In this document: piece after piece, positions 26,539 to 35,394 of the stretch
Position numbering within the stretch: the stretch's first letter is position 1
Layout of the letters: every line of letters begins with the position of its first letter
DNA from: Acetobacteraceae bacterium AT-5844
GTDB lineage: Bacteria; Pseudomonadota; Alphaproteobacteria; Acetobacterales; Acetobacteraceae
DNA length: 64,000 nt
Direction: 5' to 3'
Assembly: GCA_000245075.1 (NCBI GenBank)
Contig: JH599922.1
Span: 16,695-80,694, forward strand
Notes under the pieces: model-generated
Told to the model about the DNA's origin: nothing
The model's database searches: none
What the model saw: the letters and a program-made list of their open reading frames with translations, nothing else
Position numbers and translations under genes: made by a program

Positions 26539-27291
26539 ATGCCTGTCAAGTCATTGTCGAGCCGGGACGACCCCAAGCCTGAGACAGAGCCGCCTGACGC
26601 CGGAGGTGTCGCCGCGGTAGATCGGGCAATGCGGGTATTGTTGGCCTTCGGCGAAGGTGACCGGGGCCTGACATTAGGGGAACTATCCCGCCGGACTGGG
26701 CTGTATAAAAGCGCCCTGTCGCGAATTATGGTGACGCTCATGCGTCATCGCCTCACGATCCGGCGAGAGGACGGCCGGTATAGTCTTGGCCCTGCACTCT
26801 ATCACCTGGGTGGCATCTATGAACGTTCGTTGGATCTCAATGGGAGTTTGTTAGCCACTCTGCAGGCGCTGGCGCGCGATACGGGTGAGAGCGCTTCTTT
26901 CTACATCCGCCAGCAGGAGCAGCGTCTCTGCATGATGAGGGTCGACAGTCGCCAGCAGGTTCGGGATCACATCCCGGTCGGTTCCCTTCTACCCATCGAC
27001 CGCGGAGCGGCAGGACGCGTGCTGACACATTTCACCAAGCCAGGCCTGAGCTCTGAGGAACCGGCTTTCGTCGTCGCGACGATTGGTGAGCGCGATCGCG
27101 AACTGGCAGCCGTCGCCGCTCCGGTATTCGGCACGCGGCAGCGGTTGATTGGGGCTCTTTGCGTCTCCGGCACTGCAACGCGATTCTCGGAGGCCAAGCA
27201 TCTGGCCGGCATCCGTAGCCTGGTTCTTCTTGAAGCGGCTCGGCTGACCGTGGCGTTGGGTGGTGACGCCACGGTCTATCCTTCAGCCTAG
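26539..27291 (+). CDS. IclR-family transcriptional regulator
   Basis: This 250-residue regulator has a winged helix at about 20-85 (VDRAMRVLLAFGEGDRGLTL, KSALSRIMVTL, GRYSLGPALYHLG) and a C-terminal effector domain (GSLLPIDRGAAGRVL). The start at the ATG at 26539 gives the normal family length; an upstream in-frame start would add 67 residues. It is divergent from tctC and likely controls that operon. Regulators of this type commonly sense the carboxylate being imported. Confidence 0.9.
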   Translation: MPVKSLSSRDDPKPETEPPDAGGVAAVDRAMRVLLAFGEGDRGLTLGELSRRTGLYKSALSRIMVTLMRHRLTIRREDGRYSLGPALYHLGGIYERSLDLNGSLLATLQALARDTGESASFYIRQQEQRLCMMRVDSRQQVRDHIPVGSLLPIDRGAAGRVLTHFTKPGLSSEEPAFVVATIGERDRELAAVAAPVFGTRQRLIGALCVSGTATRFSEAKHLAGIRSLVLLEAARLTVALGGDATVYPSA

Positions 27292-27304
27292 GCGCAGAGG
27301 CATC

Positions 27305-28474
27305 CTACTTCGCTTCCTGAGGAACCCCCCAGCCGACTTCCGACAGTACCTCCGCGGTATGCTCGCCTGCTTCAGGGGTAGGATGCCGAATCATTTTCTC
27401 CACACCCCTCATGTTGACGGGCGAAGACACAACTTCCACCATTCCCAGGCGAGGACTGTTCATCGGCAAGGCCAGGCCCAGATGCCGCACCTGTGGGTCT
27501 GCGAAGACCTCGTCGATACTATAGATGGGACCGCACGGAATGCCGGCACCTTCGAAAAGTTCGATCCAGTACGCCGAGGGCTGCCTTATCGTCTCAGCCG
27601 CGATCGCGTCGTTGATTGCCACGCGGTCCTGGCTCCGCCCAGCCTGGGTCTTCCACTCCGGCTTCTCCGCCCATTCCGGGTAACCGATAGCGGCGCAGAA
27701 GCGGGAGAACAGCCGAGCCGAACTGGCGGCGATATTGATGTGCCCGTCAGCGGTGGGAAAAACGCCGGTTGGAATGCCAGTAGGATGATCATTACCCGCT
27801 TGTTGGGGCACTTCTCGGTCAATGAGCCAGCGCGCGGCCTGAAAATCCAACATGAACACCTGCACCTCAAGCAGGCTGGTGGTGACCCAGCGGCCAAGAT
27901 TGGTACGTTGCCGCTCAAACAGCGCTGTCATGATTCCAAAGGCCAGCATATTGCCAGCGGTGAGATCCGCGATAGGAATGCCCACCCTTAGGGGCCCCTG
28001 ACCTGGCAGGCCAGTGATCGACATCAGCCCACCCATTCCTTGTGCGATCTGGTCGACGCCCGCACGTGCGCCGTAGGGGCCATCCTGACCAAAGCCACTG
28101 ATACTGCCATAGACCAAGCGGGGGTTGACTGCATGGACGTCATCCCAGGCGATCTTCAGCCTGTGCTTGACGGAGGGGCGCATATTTTCGACGAGAACGT
28201 CGGCGGTCTCGACAAGGCGCATAAAGGCGGCATGGCCCTCGGCGCTCTTCAAATCCAACTGGATCGCACGCTTGTTCCGGTGCAGGTTCTGAAAGTCAGG
28301 GCCGTAGCGGTTTCCCGCGATGTCCTCTCCTTCAGCCGCGGGGGGCTCGACGCGAATGACGTCGGCGCCCCAGTCGGCCAGATGCCTGACGCAGGTGGGC
28401 CCGGCGCGGGCCAGCGTAAGATCCAACACGCGCAGACCTTGCAGCGGAAGATCGGGAGCCGTCACGCGATCCAT
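27305..28474 (-). CDS. CaiB/BaiF family CoA-transferase (second copy)
   Basis: This 389-residue class III CoA-transferase has LRVLDLTLARAGPTCVRHLADWGADVIRVE and the NKRAIQLDLK segment. It is the last gene of the crotonase/ABC-importer operon, 14 bp after the ATPase gene, and is well separated in sequence from the copy at 21100. Probable role: attach CoA to the carboxylate imported by the ABC system, for action by the crotonase encoded first in the operon. It ends 13 bp from the convergent IclR gene. Confidence 0.92.
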   Translation of the reverse strand: MDRVTAPDLPLQGLRVLDLTLARAGPTCVRHLADWGADVIRVEPPAAEGEDIAGNRYGPDFQNLHRNKRAIQLDLKSAEGHAAFMRLVETADVLVENMRPSVKHRLKIAWDDVHAVNPRLVYGSISGFGQDGPYGARAGVDQIAQGMGGLMSITGLPGQGPLRVGIPIADLTAGNMLAFGIMTALFERQRTNLGRWVTTSLLEVQVFMLDFQAARWLIDREVPQQAGNDHPTGIPTGVFPTADGHINIAASSARLFSRFCAAIGYPEWAEKPEWKTQAGRSQDRVAINDAIAAETIRQPSAYWIELFEGAGIPCGPIYSIDEVFADPQVRHLGLALPMNSPRLGMVEVVSSPVNMRGVEKMIRHPTPEAGEHTAEVLSEVGWGVPQEAK

Positions 28475-28488
28475 GCTGTGTCCTCCTG

Positions 28489-29562
28489 TCAGTTCACCAC
28501 CGCAATCTGCCTCGGGTCGATCTCAAGCCAGACTGACTCGCCGACTTCGTGCACCTGTAGGGGAGGCGCCGTTACTCGGAGCGACAGCTCGCTCTCAGCC
28601 GGGCGGACGACGTAATCCCAGGATTCGCCCAGATAAGTCCTCTGAGCGACCGTTGCCGCAAGGACCGGATGCCCCTCGCGCGATGCCGGTACGCCACGAT
28701 GCAGCGCCATGGCTTGTGGTCTGACCGACAGCAGAATGGGCTGGGACAAGTCCGCCGGCGCGCCGCCCAACTGAGCCAGCTTGAGCGCGAAGCCGTCCAA
28801 TCCCACCTCGTCCTTTGACAATCGCCCTTCGAGCAGATTGGTGCGCCCGATGAAGGCGGCAACGAAGCGGGTACGAGGGCGCGTATAAATGACATGCGGT
28901 GCATCGACTTGCTCGATGCGACCGGCATTCATGACAGCGATCCGATCGGCCGTTGCCATGGCTTCCGCCTGATCATGCGTGACATAGACTGTCGTGAAAC
29001 GGAATTCATCGTGAAGGCGCCGGATCTCGAACCGCATCTCCTCCCGGAGATTCGCGTCCAGATTCGACAGCGGCTCATCGAGGAGGAGAACGGTTGGCTG
29101 CACAACGATCGCACGAGCGAGAGCCACGCGCTGTTGCTGGCCTCCGGAGAGCTCAGCTGGATACCGATCCGCCAATTGGCCGAGACGGACGACATCAAGG
29201 ACCCGCATTGTTCGAGCCCTGACCTCCGACGCCGGCAGCTTCTGCAGCTTGAGGCCGAATGCCACGTTCTCCGAAACAGTCATATTGGGCCAAATGGCAT
29301 AGCTCTGAAAAATCATCGACATGCGACGGCGCTCCGGTGGGAGCACAGCACCAGGCGCCGAAAGAACCTGACCGTTCGTGGCGATGCTGCCCGACGTGGG
29401 TTCGACGAAGCCCGCGATCATGCGTAAGGTCGTGGTCTTACCGCAACCTGACGGGCCTAGGAGGGAAACGAACTCCCCTTCGTCCAGAACCAGATCGACG
29501 TTGTCGACAACTTTGAGCGGGCCATAGGCCTTGCCGAGGCCGTTGAGTGTCAAACGAGGCAT
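28489..29562 (-). CDS. ABC transporter ATP-binding protein (FbpC/PotA type)
   Basis: This 357-residue ATPase has Walker A GPSGCGKTT, signature LSGGQQQRVALARA and Walker B VLLLDEPLSNLD, followed by a C-terminal TOBE-like region of about 110 residues. It starts 3 bp after the double permease gene. The group includes iron, polyamine and phosphonate importers. Since CoA-transferase and crotonase genes share the operon, an organic acid is a more likely cargo than iron. Confidence 0.93.
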   Translation of the reverse strand: MPRLTLNGLGKAYGPLKVVDNVDLVLDEGEFVSLLGPSGCGKTTTLRMIAGFVEPTSGSIATNGQVLSAPGAVLPPERRRMSMIFQSYAIWPNMTVSENVAFGLKLQKLPASEVRARTMRVLDVVRLGQLADRYPAELSGGQQQRVALARAIVVQPTVLLLDEPLSNLDANLREEMRFEIRRLHDEFRFTTVYVTHDQAEAMATADRIAVMNAGRIEQVDAPHVIYTRPRTRFVAAFIGRTNLLEGRLSKDEVGLDGFALKLAQLGGAPADLSQPILLSVRPQAMALHRGVPASREGHPVLAATVAQRTYLGESWDYVVRPAESELSLRVTAPPLQVHEVGESVWLEIDPRQIAVVN

Positions 29563-29565
29563 GGT

Positions 29566-31308
29566 CTAGCTCCTGCGCAGCATAAAGTCCCGGCCGGCGA
29601 GCTTCATGCCAATTGCGACAAGCACGAGGGTAATGGCAAGAAGAAGGCCGCCGAAGGCAGACAGCACCTCAAAATTTCCAGCCTCACTGAGGTCGTAAAG
29701 CAGGACAGCCATTGTCCTGGTTCGCGGCCCGACGAGAAAGACCGCCGAGGACAGCTCGCGTGATGCGACGATGAAGACAATAAGCCAGCCGCCGACAAGG
29801 CTCCGAAGGATTAGCGGTGCCGTGATTTTGCGTACGGTGAACAGTCGCCCGCCGCCCAGAATGCGAGACGCTTCTTCCATCTCCGGATGGACAGCCCGGA
29901 CTGCGCCCGAGGCATTCGCGAATGCGATCGGGAGAAATCTGGCGGTGAACGCGAGAATGATGATCAGCGGTGTTCCATAAAGGGCGATCGGAGGAGAGGC
30001 ATAGGCGGCATAAAAGCCTATCGCCATGACAATGCCGGGGATGACGAACGGAGCCATGGCGAGGAAGCCAAGGGCCGAGCCGAAAGGAACAAGTCTGCGC
30101 GCCACGATATAAGCGACCAGCGCGGCGATGATGACCGCGGCGGTAGCAGCCGCCGTCGAGAACCACAAAGTGTTCCATATGGAAGCCAATGCCATCTCAT
30201 GGCGGAAGAGAAGGTAGGTGTAGTTGTCCAGCGTGAAATTCGCCCACGAAAGACCATTGCCCCAGGCCCGCGCGAAGGAAGCCTGGAGAAGGACAGCCAC
30301 AGGCATGACGACTGCGAGGGCGCCGACTATGGCGCAGTAGGCAAAGGCAGGCCAGCGCCAGGCTCCGAGCCGCACATCCCGCCGTTCTCCGCCTTTACCG
30401 GTCTGCGAGACATATCCCTTCCGGGCCAGCAGGCGCTTCTGAGCTCCGATGATTGCCATCGTGATCAGCAGGAGCGGCATGGCATATGCCGCCGCGACCT
30501 CAACTCGCACTGGATATTCAAAGAACTGCCAAAGCTGCGTCGTCACGACATTGATGCGCGCCGGAATGCCGATGATCGCCGGGGTACCGAAAAGCGCGAT
30601 AGTCTCCAGGAAAACCACGATGAGGCCGCCGAGGATAGAAGGCCAAACAAGCGGCAGCGTAACCTTCATCGTCGCGGTCCAGGTGCCAGCGCCGAGAATA
30701 TTTGCTGCGTCTTCCATCTCAGACGAAATCAGATCCAACGCGGCCTTGACGAAGATGAAGATGAGCGGGAACGAGTGAAGGGCGATGACAAGCGTCAGAC
30801 CGGTGAAGCTATAGACGTTCACCAGGGGGCCGCTCGCGCCGGTGATCCATCGCCAGGCCTGATTGATGAAGCCGGAGTTTGGTCCCGCCAGGAGGATCCA
30901 TCCTACCGCGCCGAGATAAGGCGGCATGATGAACGCACCCATGACCATAGCCCAGGTCAGTCCTTTCCCTGGCATATCGGTGCGCGAGACTGCCCACGCC
31001 ATCGGGATGGCAAACACTGCCGAAAGCATTGCGGCACAAGTGCCAAGGAAAAGGGAGTTGAGAAGGGCCTCCAGGTATCGTGCCCGACCGTAAGCAGCGA
31101 GGTAGTTGGCGAAAGTGAACACGCCGCTGCCCTGCTTCTCGAAGCTTACGAGAAGGAGCTTGCCGATGGGGACTGCCACAAGGAAGAGGAGAACCGCCAC
31201 CAGGAGAAGCCACAGGAGGGCGGAGGGCTCGAGATATCGCAGCCTTGCCAAAACCCCGGGCGGGCGAGCGCTGACTGCTGGCGAAGGCAAGGTGGCGGTC
31301 TCGTTCAT
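29566..31308 (-). CDS. ABC transporter permease, double MetI domain (FbpB type)
   Basis: This inner-membrane protein of about 580 residues has two binding-protein-dependent permease domains in tandem (about 70-290 and 350-570), each with six hydrophobic segments and an EAA-like loop (DAANILGAGTWTATMKVTLP and EASRILGGGRLFTVRKITAP). The start at the ATG at 31308 removes an unlikely leader. It works with the receptor at 31459 and the ATPase at 28489. Confidence 0.92.
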   Translation of the reverse strand: MNETATLPSPAVSARPPGVLARLRYLEPSALLWLLLVAVLLFLVAVPIGKLLLVSFEKQGSGVFTFANYLAAYGRARYLEALLNSLFLGTCAAMLSAVFAIPMAWAVSRTDMPGKGLTWAMVMGAFIMPPYLGAVGWILLAGPNSGFINQAWRWITGASGPLVNVYSFTGLTLVIALHSFPLIFIFVKAALDLISSEMEDAANILGAGTWTATMKVTLPLVWPSILGGLIVVFLETIALFGTPAIIGIPARINVVTTQLWQFFEYPVRVEVAAAYAMPLLLITMAIIGAQKRLLARKGYVSQTGKGGERRDVRLGAWRWPAFAYCAIVGALAVVMPVAVLLQASFARAWGNGLSWANFTLDNYTYLLFRHEMALASIWNTLWFSTAAATAAVIIAALVAYIVARRLVPFGSALGFLAMAPFVIPGIVMAIGFYAAYASPPIALYGTPLIIILAFTARFLPIAFANASGAVRAVHPEMEEASRILGGGRLFTVRKITAPLILRSLVGGWLIVFIVASRELSSAVFLVGPRTRTMAVLLYDLSEAGNFEVLSAFGGLLLAITLVLVAIGMKLAGRDFMLRRS

Positions 31309-31458
31309 CGTGGCGCCATGTCCCCATGATGTCGTGCTGAATACAACGCCGCCGCCACGCCCCGCTGGTGCTCTGCTCCAGCACGCAGGGCGGCGGATGA
31401 AGCAGGAAGAGACCACTGGCGTGGCACGCGCGCCCAGAAACTCTCGTTACGCCTGCCG

Positions 31459-32514
31459 CTAGACACCAAAAATGTCGCGCCAGCGCTCCTTGACCTCCTG
31501 GGCTCCCGCCTCGACCTCGTCAGGGGAAGGAGTGATCAGGGGAATGGTATTCAGCGGGCGCGAGCCGGGTACCGGCGGCACTTCCGGCCGCAGAGACTCT
31601 GCGAAGAATGCACTTGCGGCCCGGTAATATGCAGGGCTCGTTGCAAACTCCATGAAGAGTTTTGCGGCATTCGCATGCGGAGCATCTTTCATTGCACCGG
31701 TAGGTGCCGGAACAGCGAGCGTGCCGTCCGTCGGATAAATCATCGTCAGCGGATTGCCACGAGAGATACTGAGAAGTGCCGAAGCGGACGAAAGTCCTGC
31801 GCCAATCAGCCGTTCTCCCGCATTGATGGCGGTCACAGGATCGGCGCTCGACCGTCCAATCAAAGGACGATTGCGTTCAAGCTGCTTGAGATAATCCCAG
31901 CCGTAGGCTTTCTGCATCATAAGGCACCATGCCGTGATAGCCCCGCTATACCCGGGATGCCCGATCGCGATTTTATCGCGCCAGCGCGGGTCGATCAGGT
32001 CCTTCCAGCTCTTCGGCGCCTCAGCCTCAGTGACATTTGTGCTGTGACGGCCCATAGCATACAGACCCAGATAGGTTATCTGGAAGAATCCATCTGGGTC
32101 GCCTGCATTCCGCGCGGCCTCTATCAGGCCGGATGCGTTGAGGGGCTTATAAGATAGAAGGCGACCTTCACGCTTGAGGAATGCGCAATGGCTGTAATCG
32201 GTTGAACTGAATACGTCGCACTGAGATACGCGTGCCCGCATATCCTGCGCCAGGCGCTGAAACGCGACTTGGGATGTACTGCGAACGACATTCACTTTGA
32301 TGCCAGGGAAGCGCTCCGTGAAAGCGCGGCCAATCGCCTCAGACGGCTCGGCCTGCATCTGGCCCGTATACCAAGTGATTTCGCCGTCTCGTTTGGCTGC
32401 TTCGTATAGTTCCTGCTCATGTGGCAGTAGTGATTCAGCTCTAGCTTTCAGCGCGGCCGTCGCTGGAACTACAGCAACGGACGCCAGCAGCAGGCGCCTG
32501 CTGATCATCGCCAT
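31459..32514 (-). CDS. ABC transporter substrate-binding protein (FbpA/type II family)
   Basis: This is a 351-residue periplasmic receptor. The signal peptide ISRRLLLASVAVVPATAALK is cut near ARA, and the mature part begins with ESLLPHEQELYEAAKRDGEITWYTGQ, the usual type II start. GGGAGG lies 6 bp before the ATG at 32514. The Tyr pair used by FbpA to bind Fe(III) is not evident, in line with a non-iron cargo. It is separated from the permease gene by 150 bp, which may hold a processing site. Confidence 0.9.
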   Translation of the reverse strand: MAMISRRLLLASVAVVPATAALKARAESLLPHEQELYEAAKRDGEITWYTGQMQAEPSEAIGRAFTERFPGIKVNVVRSTSQVAFQRLAQDMRARVSQCDVFSSTDYSHCAFLKREGRLLSYKPLNASGLIEAARNAGDPDGFFQITYLGLYAMGRHSTNVTEAEAPKSWKDLIDPRWRDKIAIGHPGYSGAITAWCLMMQKAYGWDYLKQLERNRPLIGRSSADPVTAINAGERLIGAGLSSASALLSISRGNPLTMIYPTDGTLAVPAPTGAMKDAPHANAAKLFMEFATSPAYYRAASAFFAESLRPEVPPVPGSRPLNTIPLITPSPDEVEAGAQEVKERWRDIFGV

Positions 32515-32557
32515 CGTTTCCTCCCTTTGGCCGGCGGATCTGCGTCCGTCTTGGCCT

Positions 32558-33370
32558 TCAGCTTCCGATAAATTGCGGCGATCGCTTCTCCATGAAAGCG
32601 CGGCGCCCTTCGGCATAGTCCCGGCTGTCGAAACACGCGCGATTCAACGCTTCTACCGCTTCGCGATCATGCCGCGACGGATCACCAGCGATCTGGTCGA
32701 TTGCTATCTTTGACGCGCGGATCGAAAGGGGAGCGTTACGCGCTATGTCCCGAGCAATGCCTATGACGGTCGTTTCCAGTATCTCCGCCGGAACCACCCG
32801 GTTTACCAAGCCATGAGAAAGAGCCTCCGCTGCATCTAGCTGCCGGCCCGTGAACAATATCTCCTTGGCAATCGCGGGGCCGGCCAGGGCGGTAAGCCTC
32901 ACCAGGCTTTCATAGCCATAGGCGATGCCAAGCTTCGCAGCCGGAATTCCAAAGCGGCTGTCGTCTGACGCGATGCGCAGATCTGCCATCAGCGCAGTGG
33001 CATAACCGCCACCGATGCAGAAGCCCTGTATCATTGCAATCAGTGGCTTCTCCATGGAAGTCAGCTTCTGGCGTGCGGAAGAGGATCGCTTATCGTATTC
33101 CGCTTGCGCATCAGCGTTGGCACGGGCTTTCTCGAATTCGCTGATATCTGCACCCGCAGCGAATGCCTTGCCGCCGGCGCCATGCATAACAACCACGCGC
33201 ACGGCTGGGTCCAGGGCAAAATCCTGCGCCGCAGCAGCAATTGCGTCCCACATTGCAAGGGAGATCGCATTGCGCTTCTCGGGCTGGTTGATGGTGATCC
33301 AACCGATACCGTCTCCCCGCCTCGTCAGGATCTTTGCCTCGGCATTTCCGCTGTCTGGATGCATGTCCAT
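32558..33370 (-). CDS. Enoyl-CoA hydratase/isomerase (crotonase) family protein, catalytic glutamates absent
   Basis: This 270-residue crotonase fold has the oxyanion-hole regions AFAAGADISEF (69-79) and FCIGGGYATALMADL (117-131). The two glutamates of hydratases (E144 and E164 in rat mitochondrial hydratase) align here with Ala124 and Ala144 (FGIPAAKLG). It therefore should not perform ordinary hydration. Isomerase, decarboxylase, hydrolase or other crotonase chemistry with a different acid/base is more likely. It is the first gene of an operon that ends with a CoA-transferase, and it faces a GntR gene. An ATG at 33364 is an alternative start. Confidence 0.87.
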   Translation of the reverse strand: MDMHPDSGNAEAKILTRRGDGIGWITINQPEKRNAISLAMWDAIAAAAQDFALDPAVRVVVMHGAGGKAFAAGADISEFEKARANADAQAEYDKRSSSARQKLTSMEKPLIAMIQGFCIGGGYATALMADLRIASDDSRFGIPAAKLGIAYGYESLVRLTALAGPAIAKEILFTGRQLDAAEALSHGLVNRVVPAEILETTVIGIARDIARNAPLSIRASKIAIDQIAGDPSRHDREAVEALNRACFDSRDYAEGRRAFMEKRSPQFIGS

Positions 33371-33459
33371 TACGGGCGTCCGCTTGCTGTCCTACGAAGA
33401 TTGTTGCCATCCCGTATTCGCAATGTAAACAATAATCCGGCGTCCGGGGTCCCGCCGGA

Positions 33460-33483
33460 TTTATTGTGCATCTGCACAATAAA
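33460..33483. promoter_or_regulatory. Candidate GntR operator (11-bp perfect palindrome)
   Basis: TTTATTGTGCA and TGCACAATAAA form a perfect inverted repeat with a 2-bp spacer. A third ACAATAA half-site lies at 33429-33435. Everything sits in the 151-bp divergent gap between the crotonase and GntR genes, about 40 bp before the GntR start. This is the best-formed operator candidate of the window and probably controls both transcripts. Confidence 0.6.
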
Positions 33484-33521
33484 ATCTGTAACCGCTTTCG
33501 TCAGTTTGAGGCACCTTTCAA

Positions 33522-34253
33522 ATGTCAACAATGGCGCGGGCAATCCGGGTCCGTCCTCTCAGCGACACAGTCAAAGCGTCGTTAGAGGCGCTTATCGCCA
33601 GCGGGGAATTGCCACCGGGAGCGCGCCTCAACGAAGTCATGCTCGCGAAGCGCTTAGGGGTCAGCCGAGGGCCTGTGCGGGAGGCTGCGCGGGCGTTGGA
33701 GAAGACGGGCCTTGTGACGGTGATTTTGAATCGCGGCGCCTTCGTCCGCAGCATGGATATCGATGAAGCGATGAAGGTCTACGAGCTCAACTCGGTTCTG
33801 TTGGGCTACGCTGCAGCGCGGCTGGCCGTCGCTTGTACAGCGGAGCAGGCAATGTGCCTCCGGGCGCTTGTTCAGGACATGGACCAGGCCATCTCTTCCG
33901 AAGATAAGGACGCCTTCTTCGCGGCAAATGTCCTCTTTCACGAGAGAATACTTGCCTTCAGTGGCAACGAGGTTGTCGAGCAGGTCTACCGGGAACATAC
34001 GCGGAAGCTGCTGCTGCTGCGTCGGCGATCCTTTGACCGCGTCGGCAGCATGGCGGAGGCCAACGCGGAGCATCGCCATCTCCTGGATGCAATTTTGGCA
34101 GGTGATCCGGTTCTCGCAAGGCAAATCGGGGAGGCGCATACTCGCTCGGGAAGAGCTCGGTTCCTGACAGCCATTGATTACCGAGACAGGGTTAAGCGGG
34201 CTTCCACCGACGGCTCGACTCCCCTCGCTCAAACGGACGAAAAGGAGGATTGA
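33522..34253 (+). CDS. GntR-family regulator with FCD domain
   Basis: This 243-residue regulator has a winged helix at about 15-75 (LPPGARLNEVMLAKRLGVSRGPVREA) and an FCD domain (about 85-215, with the helix-rich region around VLFHERILAFSGNEVV). It sits opposite the crotonase/ABC/CoA-transferase operon and is followed 3 bp later by a TIM-barrel isomerase gene in the same direction. The palindrome at 33460-33483 is its likely site. An ATG at 33531 is possible as the start. Confidence 0.92.
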   Translation: MSTMARAIRVRPLSDTVKASLEALIASGELPPGARLNEVMLAKRLGVSRGPVREAARALEKTGLVTVILNRGAFVRSMDIDEAMKVYELNSVLLGYAAARLAVACTAEQAMCLRALVQDMDQAISSEDKDAFFAANVLFHERILAFSGNEVVEQVYREHTRKLLLLRRRSFDRVGSMAEANAEHRHLLDAILAGDPVLARQIGEAHTRSGRARFLTAIDYRDRVKRASTDGSTPLAQTDEKED

Positions 34254-34256
34254 CCA

Positions 34257-35090
34257 ATGGCGCTATTGGAGAGAATTGGCATCGACTTCGGTCGCCGTCT
34301 ACCGTTGGAACAGGCGATTGCCTGGGCCGCAGGGCATGCCGTGCGCTTTATCGATGTGCAGTTGGACACAGGGCAGAATCGCGTCTCAGAGATCAGTGAT
34401 GGCCGCGCGTCCGCGATTCGCCGGCAGCGCGAGGAGGCCGGGGTAACACTGGGTCTTCATACCCTTTCAGCGGTCAATGTTGCCGAGTACTCGCCATTTG
34501 TTTCAGAGGCCGTCGACGAGTACATGCGCGCCTACATCGATGTCGCGCCGAAGCTGGGAGCGTCCTGGATTGTTGTGCATGCGGGTTATCATTTCACGGC
34601 AGACGTTAAGCCACGCATGGAGGCGGGACGCGACCGCCTGAAGAGAATGGCTGAGTATGCCGAGAAGCGAGGCGCACGGCTCTTGCTCGAGAATCTAAAC
34701 AAGGAACCAGTGGATGCTGAGGTTCACTACCTCGCCCACACGATTGAGGAATGGCATTACTACTACTCTTCCATTCAATCCCCGGCGCTTGCTCTTTCTT
34801 TCACCGCTAATCACGCGCATCTCATGCCGGAGGGGGTGCAGGGTTTTGTTGATTCGATCCCACTGGAGCGGGTCGAGGAGGTTCGCCTGGCGGATTGCTT
34901 CCGCAACGGCCACGAACAGCATCTGCGGCCGGGAGAAGGGGATTTCGACTTTGGCGCCCTGTTCTCTCTGCTTGAGGGACGCGGTTACAAGGGGCACTAC
35001 ATGAATGCCTTTGGCACCATCGAAGATATGGAACAAGCTCGGCATGATATGGTGAGGATGGCACAGGGCGCGATGGTTGAGTCGCGGTAG
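34257..35090 (+). CDS. Sugar phosphate isomerase/epimerase (xylose isomerase-like TIM barrel)
   Basis: This 277-residue protein of the AP endonuclease 2/xylose isomerase-like barrel family has metal-ligand type positions visible as WIVVHAGYHF, LLLENLN and VRLADCFRNGHEQHLRPGEGDFDF. GGAGG precedes the ATG, 3 bp after the GntR stop. The substrate may be a keto-sugar, inositol derivative or hydroxy-acid. It is the only rightward enzyme gene in this regulatory unit. Confidence 0.85.
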   Translation: MALLERIGIDFGRRLPLEQAIAWAAGHAVRFIDVQLDTGQNRVSEISDGRASAIRRQREEAGVTLGLHTLSAVNVAEYSPFVSEAVDEYMRAYIDVAPKLGASWIVVHAGYHFTADVKPRMEAGRDRLKRMAEYAEKRGARLLLENLNKEPVDAEVHYLAHTIEEWHYYYSSIQSPALALSFTANHAHLMPEGVQGFVDSIPLERVEEVRLADCFRNGHEQHLRPGEGDFDFGALFSLLEGRGYKGHYMNAFGTIEDMEQARHDMVRMAQGAMVESR

Positions 35091-35394
35091 GTCCGTGCCG
35101 ACGGCTGCGACCTGACTTACAAGGCGGCAACCAGACTGCCCGTTGCGGTGGACGGGAGGCCTGCGTGCGCGTCAATATCTTCAGCTACTAGCGCTCCTGC
35201 TTAGCGTTGCCGGAGTAAGGGCACGCGTTAGAGACTGCACTGCTCGGTGGTGATGCCGGTGTTCTGACGACCCACCCCCTCTTTTTCCCGTTGCGCGTCG
35301 GCGGTGCCGCCCGAATCGTGGCTCTCTGAAGAGAGCGCATAGTGATATAGTGGTCAGTTCTAGTGTCACTGGCATTCAGGCGAGACCGGGCGGG
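35091..35394. other. Gene-free gap before the LysR gene (304 bp)
   Basis: No gene or RNA was recognised. It carries a 7-bp hairpin (35321-35336), described separately, and an AGTGA-N20-TCACT arrangement at 35341-35370 that could be part of the LysR promoter. Confidence 0.35.
35321..35336 (+). repeat. Inverted repeat upstream of the LysR gene
   Basis: GCTCTCT and AGAGAGC form a perfect 7-bp stem with a GA loop, about 60 bp before the LysR start. No T-tract follows. It may be a terminator of the isomerase unit or an operator; either is uncertain. Confidence 0.3.

Noticed and set aside
29887..31329. Antisense open frame (480 codons) over the ABC permease gene
   Set aside because: The permease frame has membrane domains and EAA loops; the antisense frame is polar and low in complexity.
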